64,000 bases of DNA from Paenibacillus sp. (GCA_031254035.1 JAIRVF010000100.1:1-64000), one strand, 5' to 3'; counted from the first letter of the stretch, positions 16,404 to 25,143 are shown. The notes: generated from the letters alone by a model not told the origin. Numbers and translations are program-made.

Positions 16404-17625
16404 CCGCCTCACCAGAGATTTTGCCCTCATGATGATCGGAGCATGGGTTATCTTCGATCTTTTATCTTTTGGCGTCCTTTCTTCCATACTCCGCCAAGCA
16501 CAAGTTAATGCAATTACCTCTACCTTAAGAGAACAGATTCAGGAAATGGATGAGGGGACGTTAACTGAAGGACTCTGGTGGATAACCGATCATGAAGGAA
16601 AGGTCTTAAATCGAAGTCCGGAGGCTGCTTTCGCACTCGGTCGGAATTGGAACGGGCTGGGATATGTACTGAACCCAGGCAAACCCAAAGTCATTGAATC
16701 CAATACAACTGCCGGAAAAGAGATCCACTGGCTGTTCATGGGCGACCGCCTTCAATCCGGAGATTCCTACCTGATGGTAGCGATGGATATTTCCGAAGGG
16801 CATCGCGCGATCCGCGTATGGGGGATCGCCTCCATCGTGCTATCCGTCATATTTACGGCAGGATTTGCTTGGATGGCAGGCCGAATGTCTAATCGTGCCA
16901 TGCAGCCAATCACCGAGGCACTGGACAAGCAAAGACAGTTTACCGCTGATGCTTCCCACGAACTGCGAACACCTCTTGCGGTGATGCAATCATCAATAGA
17001 TGTATTGAGAACCGAAAACAGCGAGCGTCTTGATCCCTTTTCACAAGAAGTGCTAGAAGATATGCAACAAGAAGTAACAGGCATGTCTCGTCTCATTAGC
17101 GACCTTCTTCAGCTTGCACGATGGGATGTCGGTATATCCCTAGAGTTGTCGACACTGGATGGAGCAGAGCTGATCCGGCATACATGCCGCCGCCTTGCTC
17201 CACAGGCAGCCCTCAAACAAATCGATATGACATTCGAGCTCGCAAAGGACCTTCTCTTACCGGGAGACCGGAGCAAGCTAGAGCAACTGCTGACCATTCT
17301 ATTGGACAACGCGATCCGATATACGCCGGAAGGCGGAAACATCTCCTTTACAGGTTTCCGAAGCGAAGATATGGTCATCTTCTGTTGCAAAGATAGCGGT
17401 CCTGGCATTCCTGAAGCACTTCACCGGAAAGTTTTTGAAAGATTTTATCGTGCCGAGTCATCACGCCACCGCTCTTTGTCTACCCCATCCGGGGGATCCG
17501 GCCTCGGGCTAGCGATCGCGGCAGAGATTACGACTGCTCACCATGGTACGATAGAAGTTTATTCACCGCCGGAAGGCGGCGCATTGTTTACTGTTAAGCT
17601 TCCCGGGCTGGCCGTGAATCCTTAA
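16384..17625 (+). CDS. Sensor histidine kinase
   Basis: 413 residues. Two membrane segments (about 10-37 and 140-162, GIASIVLSVIFTAGFAWMAG) enclose an extracytoplasmic sensor of about 100 residues. Then follow the HisKA box FTADASHELRTPLAVMQSSI with phosphoacceptor His192, and an ATPase domain with the N box (LEQLLTILLDNAIRYTPEGG), G1 (DSGPGIP), F box (VFERFYRAESSRHR) and G2 (GGSGLGLAIAAEI). No HAMP region is obvious. GAGGAGG precedes the ATG within the regulator gene. The sensor signal cannot be read from the sequence. The terminator follows at 17631-17667. Confidence 0.95.
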   Translation: MFRSIRNRLTRDFALMMIGAWVIFDLLSFGVLSSILRQAQVNAITSTLREQIQEMDEGTLTEGLWWITDHEGKVLNRSPEAAFALGRNWNGLGYVLNPGKPKVIESNTTAGKEIHWLFMGDRLQSGDSYLMVAMDISEGHRAIRVWGIASIVLSVIFTAGFAWMAGRMSNRAMQPITEALDKQRQFTADASHELRTPLAVMQSSIDVLRTENSERLDPFSQEVLEDMQQEVTGMSRLISDLLQLARWDVGISLELSTLDGAELIRHTCRRLAPQAALKQIDMTFELAKDLLLPGDRSKLEQLLTILLDNAIRYTPEGGNISFTGFRSEDMVIFCCKDSGPGIPEALHRKVFERFYRAESSRHRSLSTPSGGSGLGLAIAAEITTAHHGTIEVYSPPEGGALFTVKLPGLAVNP

Positions 17626-17630
17626 TTACA

Positions 17631-17667
17631 AGAGCTTTCTGACGACGTTTCACAGAAGGCTCTTTTT
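17631..17667 (+). terminator. Terminator of the two-component operon
   Basis: AGAGCTTTCTG (17631-17641) pairs with CAGAAGGCTCT (17653-17663), ten of eleven bases, followed by T5. Confidence 0.88.
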
Positions 17668-17763
17668 CTCATTGGAGATTTTTAATGGAGGGAACATCAG
17701 TGCTATAATAGAAGGGTTAAAATAAGAACGAGAAACCCTTTGTCTGGAAAGGAAGATCTAAAT

Positions 17764-18855
17764 ATGAGCAATCGTATTGAACAGTTGATGTTATCTATGA
17801 ATGAAAAAGGCCTCGACAGCCTTCTAGTTACCGATCCCAAACATGTGTATTACTTAACCGGATTTGCAAGCGACCCGCATGAACGTTTTCTTGGCCTACT
17901 GCTTGTTCGTGGGGAGGAGCCCGTACTGATCACGCCTGCGCTGGACGCCGAAGCTGCCCATGCTGCATCCAGTGTGCAGAACATCGTTACCCATAGCGAT
18001 ACGGACAATCCTTATGAGCTGCTTAAGCAGCAGTTTAAAGGTAGCATCGGAACACTTGGCATTGAAAAGGAACAGCTTACCGTGGCGCGATATGAAGAAC
18101 TGACCGCCGTCGTTTCCGCCAAGCAATACAGCGATATCGGTCCGCTGCTCCGCAGTATGCGCGTCAAGAAATCGCCGGAAGAAGTCAAACGCATGAAACA
18201 TGCCATTCATCTGATCGAAGAAGTGCTGCGTCAAGGACTAAAAAGCGTAAAAGCAGGCGTTACCGAAATCGAAATCGTCGCCGAGCTGGAATACTTAATG
18301 AAAAAACTTGGTGCGGGAGGTCCTTCTTTCGATACGATGGTGCTATCCGGACTCAAAACCGCGCTGCCGCATGGAACCCCAGGAGACCACAAAATCCAGC
18401 ACGGTGACCTGCTGATGTTTGACATGGGCGTTTATGCTGATGGTTATGCATCCGATATTACCCGCACCTTTGCGGTCGGAGAGATCTCCTCTGAGCTAAA
18501 ATCGATTTACAACGCGGTATTGGAAGCAAACCTGCAAGGCATTCAGGCGATCAAACCGGGTGTTACCCTTGCATCGGTAGACCAGGCAGCACGCAATGCG
18601 ATTGAAAAAGCCGGTTACGGCCCATATTTCCTGCATCGCTTGGGACATGGTCTTGGCATCGATGTGCATGAATATCCTTCCGTGCATGGCAACAACACTG
18701 ATCTGGTGCAGTCCGGCATGATTTTTACCGTTGAGCCTGGAGTTTATGTGGCCGGCCTTGGCGGCGTGCGGATCGAAGATGATATTTTCGTTACCGAAAA
18801 TGGTGTTGAGGTTTTGACCTCTTATCCAAAAGAACTGATTACACTTGAGGTGTAA
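17764..18855 (+). CDS. Xaa-Pro aminopeptidase/dipeptidase (M24 family)
   Basis: 363 residues. An N-terminal creatinase-like domain (LLVTDPKHVYYLTGFASDPH) is followed by the pita-bread catalytic domain with the five metal ligands: Asp in MFDMGVYADGYASDITRTFA (two Asp), His in HRLGHGLGIDVHE, Glu in FTVEPGVYV, and Glu in GGVRIEDD. It cleaves Xaa-Pro bonds in the cytoplasm. ATG at 17764-17766 follows GGAAAGGAAG. A -10 TATAAT with an upstream TG (extended -10) lies at 17704-17709. It is monocistronic. The downstream spacer starts with a possible insertion-sequence end. Confidence 0.92.
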   Translation: MSNRIEQLMLSMNEKGLDSLLVTDPKHVYYLTGFASDPHERFLGLLLVRGEEPVLITPALDAEAAHAASSVQNIVTHSDTDNPYELLKQQFKGSIGTLGIEKEQLTVARYEELTAVVSAKQYSDIGPLLRSMRVKKSPEEVKRMKHAIHLIEEVLRQGLKSVKAGVTEIEIVAELEYLMKKLGAGGPSFDTMVLSGLKTALPHGTPGDHKIQHGDLLMFDMGVYADGYASDITRTFAVGEISSELKSIYNAVLEANLQGIQAIKPGVTLASVDQAARNAIEKAGYGPYFLHRLGHGLGIDVHEYPSVHGNNTDLVQSGMIFTVEPGVYVAGLGGVRIEDDIFVTENGVEVLTSYPKELITLEV

Positions 18856-18880
18856 CGCTCCGCCGTCGTCCTTATAAGAA

Positions 18881-18966
18881 GGGACTGCCCCAAAAGTAAT
18901 ATGCTCCCCTTACGGTAGACAGGTGAAATAAATAAAACTGCCACTGTAACGGGAGCTTTTTCATGC
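18881..18966. mobile_element. Possible insertion-sequence end (solo)
   Basis: GGGACTGCCCCAAAAGT at 18881-18897 has the form of terminal repeats of several transposon families. It is followed by a stem-loop (GCTCCCCTTAC... with GTAACGGGAGC, 18912-18955) and TTTTT. No second end and no transposase were found, so this is at best a relic. The stem-loop could simply terminate the peptidase gene. Confidence 0.35.
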
Positions 18967-19016
18967 TTAATAAAAAATATAGTGCGTAAGAAAAACGTTA
19001 TCGAAGTACTCTCATA

Positions 19017-19110
19017 GAAGACAGACCGCGTTTAACAGTAATTTTTCTTGCGATATAAGGATGCGAGATCTCCGAAGTTTATACTTTCTTATATCTTTCA
19101 GAACAACTCT
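19017..19110 (+). repeat. Dispersed repeat family R1, copy 1
   Basis: AGAAGACAGACCGC, TTTTTCTTGCGATA, GAAGTTTA.ACTTTCT and TTATCTT are shared in the same order and spacing with 47332-47430. Both copies are intergenic. Confidence 0.7.
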
Positions 19111-19266
19111 CTATTCTCGAGTTTCTCTCTATCCTCGAGTTTTGAAGTCGAAATACAATTGTTGCGATTGTACAACCTTTTCAGGCGTTTCGTGGTGTGG
19201 GAGGCAGAATTGATGCGAGAGTGCATCCTTTTGACCATGAATGACCTAATTGCGTACAGAAAAAAG

Positions 19267-19345
19267 AAAAAGCTTGCACTTTCGCAAGCTTTTTACCCAA
19301 ATCAAGCCGTTGTGTCGTAAATAGATGCACTTTTGCATCAATTTC
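19267..19345. repeat. Dispersed repeat family R4 (TGCACTTTYGCA), copy 1
   Basis: It contains a perfect hairpin AAAAAGCTTGC-N6-GCAAGCTTTTT (19267-19294) and then GATGCACTTTTGCATC. The 18-base string TGCACTTTCGCAAGCTTT is identical at 35671-35688, and AAAAAGCTTGCA recurs near 51525. Confidence 0.65.
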
Positions 19346-19442
19346 GCTACTCGACGGGGTGTAGTTCACCTTCGGGGACACCCTCTTTATTTAGCTATAT
19401 AGTCAAAATTATTTGACTCAATCTCATAAATAGTACTAATAC

Positions 19443-19670
19443 AGCGAAAATAGCGAAGGGGATGGAATCGTTCTGAAGAAGCTGAAAGCTTTTTGAAAAA
19501 AAGCTGCTTCGGAAGCATATGCTGCGGTCGCCTAAAAGTTCTCCGTAGGAAAGCTAGTATCGAAGCATACGCTTGTCTCCGAATTTCTACCTTTGTGAAC
19601 GGTTATAATCAAGAAATTTGGAGGCAGGCAGCGATCGGAAGAACGATCCGTAACCGCAGCGGACAACTCG
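19443..19670 (+). repeat. Dispersed repeat family R2, copy A
   Basis: It starts TAGCGAAGGGGATGGAATCG and ends GAACGATCCGTAACCGCAGC followed by GGACAACTCG. The inner part (TTTGTCTCCGAATTTCTACC ... ATCAAGAAATT.GGAG) is also shared with copy B (40595-40740). Copy C at 39322-39406 is an inverted, internally shortened version. This spacer (18856-19715) holds no gene. Confidence 0.85.
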
Positions 19671-19715
19671 TGAAATGTTTGTAACTATTTTTAAGATTTA
19701 TCATACATTGAGACG

Positions 19716-20411
19716 TTATTCCTCTTCCGCAAACTTGAAATCGCGGGCAATGTACAGAAACGGCGTCCCTACGGCGGTCAGCACGAATTTGATAATGTAC
19801 GTTGTCAGGAACACTTCCATCCAAATTGTCCAGGTGAAACCTTCTCTGCCAGCAAAAGCAATCACACAGAAAACGAGCGTATCCACAAACGAACTGATCA
19901 TCGTACTGCCGTTGTTGCGGATCCAGAACTGATTACGTTTGCCGTAAAACTTGCGAATCCATGTGTACAGCCTTACGTCCAGGAACTGACTTACAAAATA
20001 AGCCGTCAAACTACCCAGCGCAAGCCGAGGCATGAGGCCGAAAATACTCTGCAAGGCCTTCTGCATTTCATCCTCTTTGCCGCCCAGCGGCGTGAAATAC
20101 AAAGCCATCTGCATCAGCAAGGTCGTCATAATGAGAGTAAAGAACCCGAACCAGACCGCCTTTTTCGCTTCCTTTCTGCCGTATTTCTCATTCAGCAGAT
20201 CGCTTGTCATATACAAGCTGACATACATCGTATTGCCAAGCGTCATGGCGATGCCGAACATCTCGATGGTTTTGGTCACTTGGATGTTGGCAATCACGGT
20301 CGCTACCCCGATCCAGGCGTATAAACCTTTTTTGCCGAACAAACGGTAACAAAGCAAATATAGCGAAAAATTGACGAGTACGAAAACAATACCCCATAAC
20401 AAGTTAAACAT
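19716..20411 (-). CDS. queT: Queuosine-precursor transporter (YhhQ/VUT family)
   Basis: 231 residues, about six membrane segments, belonging to the VUT (DUF165, YhhQ) family. Recognisable parts are TKTIEMFGIAMTLGNTMYVS, LYMTSDLLNEKYGRKEAKKA, RLALGSLTAYFVSQFLDVRL, and SSFVDTLVFCVIAFAGREGF. The family imports 7-deazaguanine bases (preQ0/preQ1) used to make queuosine in tRNA. Independent support comes from a preQ1-I riboswitch that overlaps its ribosome site (20421-20459). The symbol is a functional suggestion; yhhQ is the E. coli name. It is monocistronic, followed by a gene-free spacer. Start at ATG 20409-20411. Confidence 0.9.
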   Translation of the reverse strand: MFNLLWGIVFVLVNFSLYLLCYRLFGKKGLYAWIGVATVIANIQVTKTIEMFGIAMTLGNTMYVSLYMTSDLLNEKYGRKEAKKAVWFGFFTLIMTTLLMQMALYFTPLGGKEDEMQKALQSIFGLMPRLALGSLTAYFVSQFLDVRLYTWIRKFYGKRNQFWIRNNGSTMISSFVDTLVFCVIAFAGREGFTWTIWMEVFLTTYIIKFVLTAVGTPFLYIARDFKFAEEE

Positions 20412-20420
20412 ATGATACTG

Positions 20421-20459
20421 CCTCCTAGTTTTGATTACGCGGGATGGTTACGAACCGCG
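20421..20459 (-). promoter_or_regulatory. preQ1-I riboswitch
   Basis: On the minus strand CGCGG-UUCGUAACCAUC-CCGCG forms stem P1 with a 12-base loop. Compared with the Bacillus subtilis queC aptamer this keeps the UUC start and the loop length. It is followed by an A-rich tail ending in AAAACUAGG. The AGGAGG ribosome site (20421-20426) overlaps the 3' end of the aptamer, so ligand binding would hide it and block translation. The gene downstream is a VUT-family precursor transporter, as expected. Confidence 0.88.
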
Positions 20460-20661
20460 GCTTTCAGGAAGGCACTGCCGCCCAGAAAACATGTTTTAAT
20501 GTAACATAAATTCGCTGTCCATGGCTACGTTTTTTTGCTTTTCAGTACATATTTCCAGTCAATGTAAGCATTCAGCATAAAAAGCATAAAAAAAACCCGA
20601 CATCCGCCGAGGCTCGAAACTTCATCATTCATCGATTTAAAACGCTGTAGTCCTTTTCTAT

Positions 20662-22059
20662 TTATACTTGAACGGCCTGATCCAGATCCACGTCGTTGTT
20701 ACTAAAGACATCATGATCGTTTTCCTTCAGTATCTTGCTGGACACAAGCCCTGCAACCATCGAGTCGTTAACGTTCAGTGCCGTGCGGCCCATATCGATG
20801 AGCGGTTCAACCGAAATCAGAAGACCGGCGAGAGCTACCGGAAGGTTCATCGTGGAAAGCACGATCAGGGAAGCGAAGGTCGCCCCACCCCCAACTCCAG
20901 CAACTCCGAAGGAACTGATGACAACAATCAGGATCAGCTCTACAATAAAGCTCCAGCTCAGCGGATCAATTCCTACTGTCGGTGCAATCATGCAAGCGAG
21001 CATGGCCGGATAAATACCGGCGCAGCCGTTCTGTCCGATCGTTGCCCCGAAGGTCGCGGACAGATTGGCAATCCCTTCGGATACGCCGAGATTCTTCGTT
21101 TGAGTCTCCACGTTCAGCGGTATCGTCGCCGCGCTTGAACGGGAGGTAAAAGCAAAAGTGAGCGTCGGGAGTACCTTCCGCACATATTGAACCGGATTAA
21201 ACCCGAACAGAGCCACGATAATCAGATGAATGATGAACATCACAATCAGAGCGAAGTATGATGCACCCACGAATTTGATCAGCTTAAGGATTTCATCGAC
21301 ATTGGTTGTCGCGACGGTTTTCGTAATCAAGGCGAGAATGCCGTATGGCGTCAGCCTCAACACGAGTGTGACGATCCTAAGTACAACGGCGTACACCGCC
21401 TCGACCATTTTCCGGAAAGTTGCCGCTTGCTCCGGTTTTTTGCGGTCAATACCCAGCACGGCCACCCCGATGAATGCGGAGAAAATAACAACTGCCAACG
21501 TGGAGGAACGGCGTGCCCCTGTCATATCAGCAAACGGATTGGTTGGCACGAATTCCAGAATTTGCTGAGGAATCGTTTTATCCTGAACATCTCCGAGCTT
21601 CTGTTCAAGCTTTTGCCCCTGCTGCGCTTCCCGGTCGCCTGCTTTGATGTCGATGGCTTTCAGGTTAAAGCTGAGGCTGGTCGCGATACTCACAGCGGCC
21701 GCGATAGCTACGGTAATCAGCAGCACGCCAATAATTGAAGCGCTCATTTTACCGAGATTCTGTCTGCCCTTCAAATTCATAATTGCGGAAATAATCGAAA
21801 CCATAATCAGCGGAATAACCACCATTTGCAGTAGGCCAACGTAACCGTAACCCGCCAAGTTGAACCAGTCTGTTGACTTGGTGATCACATCGGAATCAAC
21901 GCCGAAGATCAATTGCAAAATAACGCCAAATACAATGCCGAGACCCAAACCGGCAAAAACGCGTTTTGTGAACGATACATGCTTTTTCGACATCCAGAGC
22001 AGTAAACCGATCAGAGCCAGCATGACGATCACATTGACAATTACCCATAGTGTATTCAT
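20662..22059 (-). CDS. tcyP: L-cystine symporter, TcyP-like (DAACS family)
   Basis: 465 residues, the length of Bacillus TcyP. The dicarboxylate/amino acid:cation symporter fold is seen in GYVGLLQMVVIPLIMVSIIS, the SSAAT hairpin (FAFTSRSSAATIPLNVETQ) and the NGCAGIYPAMLACMIAP segment. The cystine-transporter subgroup is suggested by overall length and IDPLSWSFIVE and VEPLIDMGRTALNVN. ATG at 22057-22059 follows AAAGGGGTG; an upstream extension to 22107 is unsupported. The 520 bases upstream hold no other gene. Possible control by CymR cannot be read. Confidence 0.85.
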   Translation of the reverse strand: MNTLWVIVNVIVMLALIGLLLWMSKKHVSFTKRVFAGLGLGIVFGVILQLIFGVDSDVITKSTDWFNLAGYGYVGLLQMVVIPLIMVSIISAIMNLKGRQNLGKMSASIIGVLLITVAIAAAVSIATSLSFNLKAIDIKAGDREAQQGQKLEQKLGDVQDKTIPQQILEFVPTNPFADMTGARRSSTLAVVIFSAFIGVAVLGIDRKKPEQAATFRKMVEAVYAVVLRIVTLVLRLTPYGILALITKTVATTNVDEILKLIKFVGASYFALIVMFIIHLIIVALFGFNPVQYVRKVLPTLTFAFTSRSSAATIPLNVETQTKNLGVSEGIANLSATFGATIGQNGCAGIYPAMLACMIAPTVGIDPLSWSFIVELILIVVISSFGVAGVGGGATFASLIVLSTMNLPVALAGLLISVEPLIDMGRTALNVNDSMVAGLVSSKILKENDHDVFSNNDVDLDQAVQV

Positions 22060-22511
22060 CTTCTTTTGCACCCCTTTTGATATAAGTTTAGGCCTGCCTG
22101 CAGCCATCCGTAAGCTGTCCGTTTCCGAATGTCTGCATAGCCTTTGGATTCATCCATGAGAATTTGGCCAAATGCACATTCCGTACAGCCTTCCACTGCT
22201 CACCACTTGCACTTCCGGCAATGAAAAGTAAGTCCAATCTTATACGGTCATGATTCTTTTGTAGAGTCATGCCTATGTCAGCAAGTCATTTCATCGTAGT
22301 GTTTTCTTATATTAGCATAACTCATAGTATTTGGATAGGATTAATTATTTGTATGTCTTAGGAATATAATAATGGCTTTTCGTCCCATTTATGCCTCATT
22401 TGTTCGTAAAATAAATCAATTTGTTCCCCGAATTATAGTTATAGGCGCGTGATTTATCAGTACTTTGTTGAACTCCCCTTTTGTCCACCTGTACAGCCTT
22501 CGGATCACAAC
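22060..22511. other. Intergenic, no gene seen
   Basis: Upstream region of the cystine symporter gene. A 60-codon open frame at 22088-22270 has no ribosome site and no recognisable content. No riboswitch was recognised. Confidence 0.55.
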
Positions 22512-22538
22512 AAAAAAAAGCCATCCCATCAGGATGAC
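22512..22538 (-). terminator. Terminator of the btuF-cobQ operon
   Basis: On the minus strand GTCATCC pairs with GGATGGC (six of seven bases) followed by T8, about 45 bases after the cobQ stop. Confidence 0.85.
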
Positions 22539-22581
22539 TTCAATGTCCATTTTCACCTTATCTCTATGAAAATATAACCCT

Positions 22582-24168
22582 TTAACCGATGCCCATTAGC
22601 TTATAGATCGCATCCATCCGCAAGTGCTTCCGGACCGACTCCGCAACAAGGTCGAACTCCTTCTCCTTAAGTTCCTTGACCGAAAAGGTACCCGCTTCCC
22701 GCTCAAGCCCTTTCGCCTTCCGGATTGCATTAAGCCAACCTGTGCGGAATTCATCGTTATGAAAAATCCCATGTAAATACGTTCCCCATACCCGTCCGTC
22801 AGCTGTTCCGCGACCTTCCGGTTTCAATGTTCCGCCAGCCTCCGCAACCTCAAATAGCGGATATGTCTTCGCTTCAATATCCTCCGGTGCAGTAGTGCTT
22901 CCCATATGGATCTCATAACCTTCCACCTGAACTGAAGGATTGTGATAGAGCTCATCGAGGGGGATCGGACATCTCTCAAGAAGATTGCCGCTAACACGGA
23001 CCGTTCTTTTTTCCTCCGTAAAAAGCGTTGTGAGCGGTAGGTATCCAAGTCCATTCATTTCCTGTACCTGCGAGTTTTCCATGCCACTTGGATCAGATAG
23101 CTTCTTCCCTAACATCTGGTAACCGCCGCAAATACCGACCAATTGTGTCCCGGCGGAATGCATGGCCTCTGCAATCGCCGTCTCAAACCCTTCGCTTCGG
23201 ATATAAGCCAAATCTCCAATTGTATTTTTCGTTCCCGGCAGGATGATGACATCCGGGTTTCCCAATTCGGTAGGCTTGCTGACAAAACGTACACAAACTC
23301 CCGGTTCCTCCTTCAGCGGATCCACATCCGTAAAATTGGAGATACGAGGAGTGCGGATGACAGCAATATCGATGTCAGGTGATTCCGTTTGCTGCTTCTT
23401 TAAAGGTTGCTTGTCCAAAACAACGGAGTCCTCCGCTTCTAGACGCAGATCATGAATGTATGGCAGCACGCCCAAAACGGGAATACCCGTACGTTCCTCA
23501 AGCCAATCCAGACCCGGCTGCAGCAGCGACAAATCGCCGCGAAACTTATTAATTATGAAGCCTTTCACCCGCTTGCGCTCATGTGGCTCCAGCAGTTCCA
23601 GCGTCCCCACCAGAAAAGCAAACACACCGCCGCGATCGATATCCGCCACCAGCAACACGGGAGAGTCAGCCCAGTCGGCCAGATTCATGTTGACGATATC
23701 CCGGTCCTTCAAGTTGATCTCGGCGGGACTGCCCGCCCCTTCCATTACGACGATGTCATATGCGGAGCGCAGCCGTCCAAGCGATTCCAATACCAACGGT
23801 TTCGCGGTTGGAAGATAGTTGCTTCGGTACTCCGCAGCACTCATATTCGTCAGTGGTCGCCCATGAACAACGATCTGCGAATGCATGTCATGCGTCGGTT
23901 TAATTAAAATAGGATTCATGTCTGTGGTAGCCTCAATTCCGCAAGCCTCTGCTTGCATGCCCTGGGCCCTTCCAATCTCCTTGCCGTCAACCGTAACATA
24001 GGAATTCAGCGCCATATTTTGCGATTTGAAGGGAGCCGTTCGGAAGCCGTCCTGCATAAAGATCCGGCAAAGCGCGGCGGTAATGACGCTTTTGCCTACA
24101 TCCGAGGCTGTTCCTTGCAGCATCAGCACCGCCGCGCTTCCGGACTCTCCATTTCCTGTCTTGCTCAT
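22582..24168 (-). CDS. cobQ: Adenosylcobyric acid synthase
   Basis: 528 residues, typical for CobQ/CbiP. An N-terminal dethiobiotin-synthetase-like ATPase has the P-loop MLQGTASDVGKSV and APFKSQNMALNSYVT, DIVVMEGAGSPAEINL and VADIDRGGVFA. A C-terminal class I glutamine amidotransferase has the nucleophile Cys in GICGGYQMLGK and the catalytic His in WGTYLHGIFHND. It amidates cobyrinic a,c-diamide at four carboxylates using glutamine and ATP. ATG 24166-24168 follows AAAGGAGG. It is last in the operon, 165 bases after cobS, across a palindromic repeat that may dampen its expression. No ring-forming genes are nearby, so this step would need precursors made elsewhere. Confidence 0.95.
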   Translation of the reverse strand: MSKTGNGESGSAAVLMLQGTASDVGKSVITAALCRIFMQDGFRTAPFKSQNMALNSYVTVDGKEIGRAQGMQAEACGIEATTDMNPILIKPTHDMHSQIVVHGRPLTNMSAAEYRSNYLPTAKPLVLESLGRLRSAYDIVVMEGAGSPAEINLKDRDIVNMNLADWADSPVLLVADIDRGGVFAFLVGTLELLEPHERKRVKGFIINKFRGDLSLLQPGLDWLEERTGIPVLGVLPYIHDLRLEAEDSVVLDKQPLKKQQTESPDIDIAVIRTPRISNFTDVDPLKEEPGVCVRFVSKPTELGNPDVIILPGTKNTIGDLAYIRSEGFETAIAEAMHSAGTQLVGICGGYQMLGKKLSDPSGMENSQVQEMNGLGYLPLTTLFTEEKRTVRVSGNLLERCPIPLDELYHNPSVQVEGYEIHMGSTTAPEDIEAKTYPLFEVAEAGGTLKPEGRGTADGRVWGTYLHGIFHNDEFRTGWLNAIRKAKGLEREAGTFSVKELKEKEFDLVAESVRKHLRMDAIYKLMGIG

Positions 24169-24188
24169 GTTGACTGTTCCTCCTTTCC

Positions 24189-24333
24189 TAGGCGCGATCA
24201 ATGAATAGGGCGCGATCAAGAAAATAGCTGTTATTTCCTTGATCGCGCCTAGATCATTCGATTTGCCGAAAGTAGCCTAATGAATGATGGGCGGTTTTCG
24301 TACAAATCTGATTCACTATTTTTTGATCTCGCC
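24189..24333 (+). repeat. Palindromic repeat family R3, copy 1
   Basis: GGCGCGATCAAG (24209-24220) and CTTGATCGCGCC (24238-24249) form a perfect 12-bp stem. The block ends GGTTTTCGTACAAATCTGAT and then TCACTATTTTTTGATCTCGCC. The same start and end sequences recur inverted at 33811-33889. It lies between cobS and cobQ in the transcript. Confidence 0.82.
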
Positions 24334-25143
24334 TTACAGACGATATTGGATCATCACAAGAACGAGCAGCAATACCGTTTCGATTCCTTCATTCAGTGCG
24401 CCGTAGGTATCACCAGTCAGACCACCTAGCTTTGCCGTCATGCGCCGTGCCGCCCAGGTTCCAAATGCCCAGGCAGTTGTTGGAAGCAGCAGCCAAGCCA
24501 GCCCGGCTTGCAAAAATGTAAAATCTCCGACGCCAAGCAGCGGAAAAAAAGAAGCCGCGACTCCGGTCAAGAGAGCGGCGCCCGGTACCGCCGCCAGGCT
24601 ATGACGTTTTTCCATGCCGTTAAAGTTTCCCCCGGCCAGCCCTTCTTTGCCCCGCGCCATGGGCCATGATGCCATCGCATGGACCATGAACCAGCGGCTC
24701 CAGATAGGTGGAAGCAGGATCAACAAGGGTGGCCAGCCACCCGTTAACAGGGAGTAAATCAGCGATAACTTAAGCAGAAGGAGCAACACACAGGCGATAA
24801 CCCCCATTGCTCCAACGCGGCTGTCCTTCATAATTTCAAGCATTTTCTCGCGCGATCTATAGCTCAGCAGTCCATCGGCCGTATCCATCCATCCGTCCAG
24901 ATGTAATCCGCCGGTCAAGGTGACCCATAGTGTTAGAATCAACACTGCTGCTGGCAGCGGCGGCAAAAGATACGATGCTGCGGCAGCTGAGCACCAGACA
25001 ACCAGACCAATAGCAGCCCCGACGAGCGAATAAAAACGCGTGCTTTGCCGGAACAGCTCCGGCGTATAATCCAGCTGTGCGCGAACCGGAAACCGCGAAA
25101 GAAATTGAAAAGCGGCCGCCATCGCCTGAACTCTTTTATTCAT
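24334..25143 (-). CDS. cobS: Adenosylcobinamide-GDP ribazoletransferase
   Basis: 269 residues, a polytopic membrane protein with about seven segments. CobS motifs are visible: AFQFLSRFPVRAQLDY, TLTGGLHLDGWMDTADGLLS (the conserved DGxxDxxDG metal site) and KDSRVGAMGVIACVLLLL. It joins adenosylcobinamide-GDP with alpha-ribazole or its phosphate, the last assembly step of cobalamin. The ATG at 25141-25143 overlaps the stop of cobU by four bases (ATGA). It is co-transcribed from the riboswitch upstream of btuF. Confidence 0.95.
   Translation of the reverse strand: MNKRVQAMAAAFQFLSRFPVRAQLDYTPELFRQSTRFYSLVGAAIGLVVWCSAAAASYLLPPLPAAVLILTLWVTLTGGLHLDGWMDTADGLLSYRSREKMLEIMKDSRVGAMGVIACVLLLLLKLSLIYSLLTGGWPPLLILLPPIWSRWFMVHAMASWPMARGKEGLAGGNFNGMEKRHSLAAVPGAALLTGVAASFFPLLGVGDFTFLQAGLAWLLLPTTAWAFGTWAARRMTAKLGGLTGDTYGALNEGIETVLLLVLVMIQYRL

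Noticed and set aside
22088..22270. 60-codon minus-strand frame between tcyP and cobQ
   Set aside because: No ribosome site, no recognisable domain, and position directly in the upstream region of tcyP.
24189..24249. Rho-independent terminator ending the operon before cobQ
   Set aside because: The 12-bp stem has no T run on the minus strand right after it, and the block recurs elsewhere as a repeat. Kept as a repeat with possible attenuating effect.
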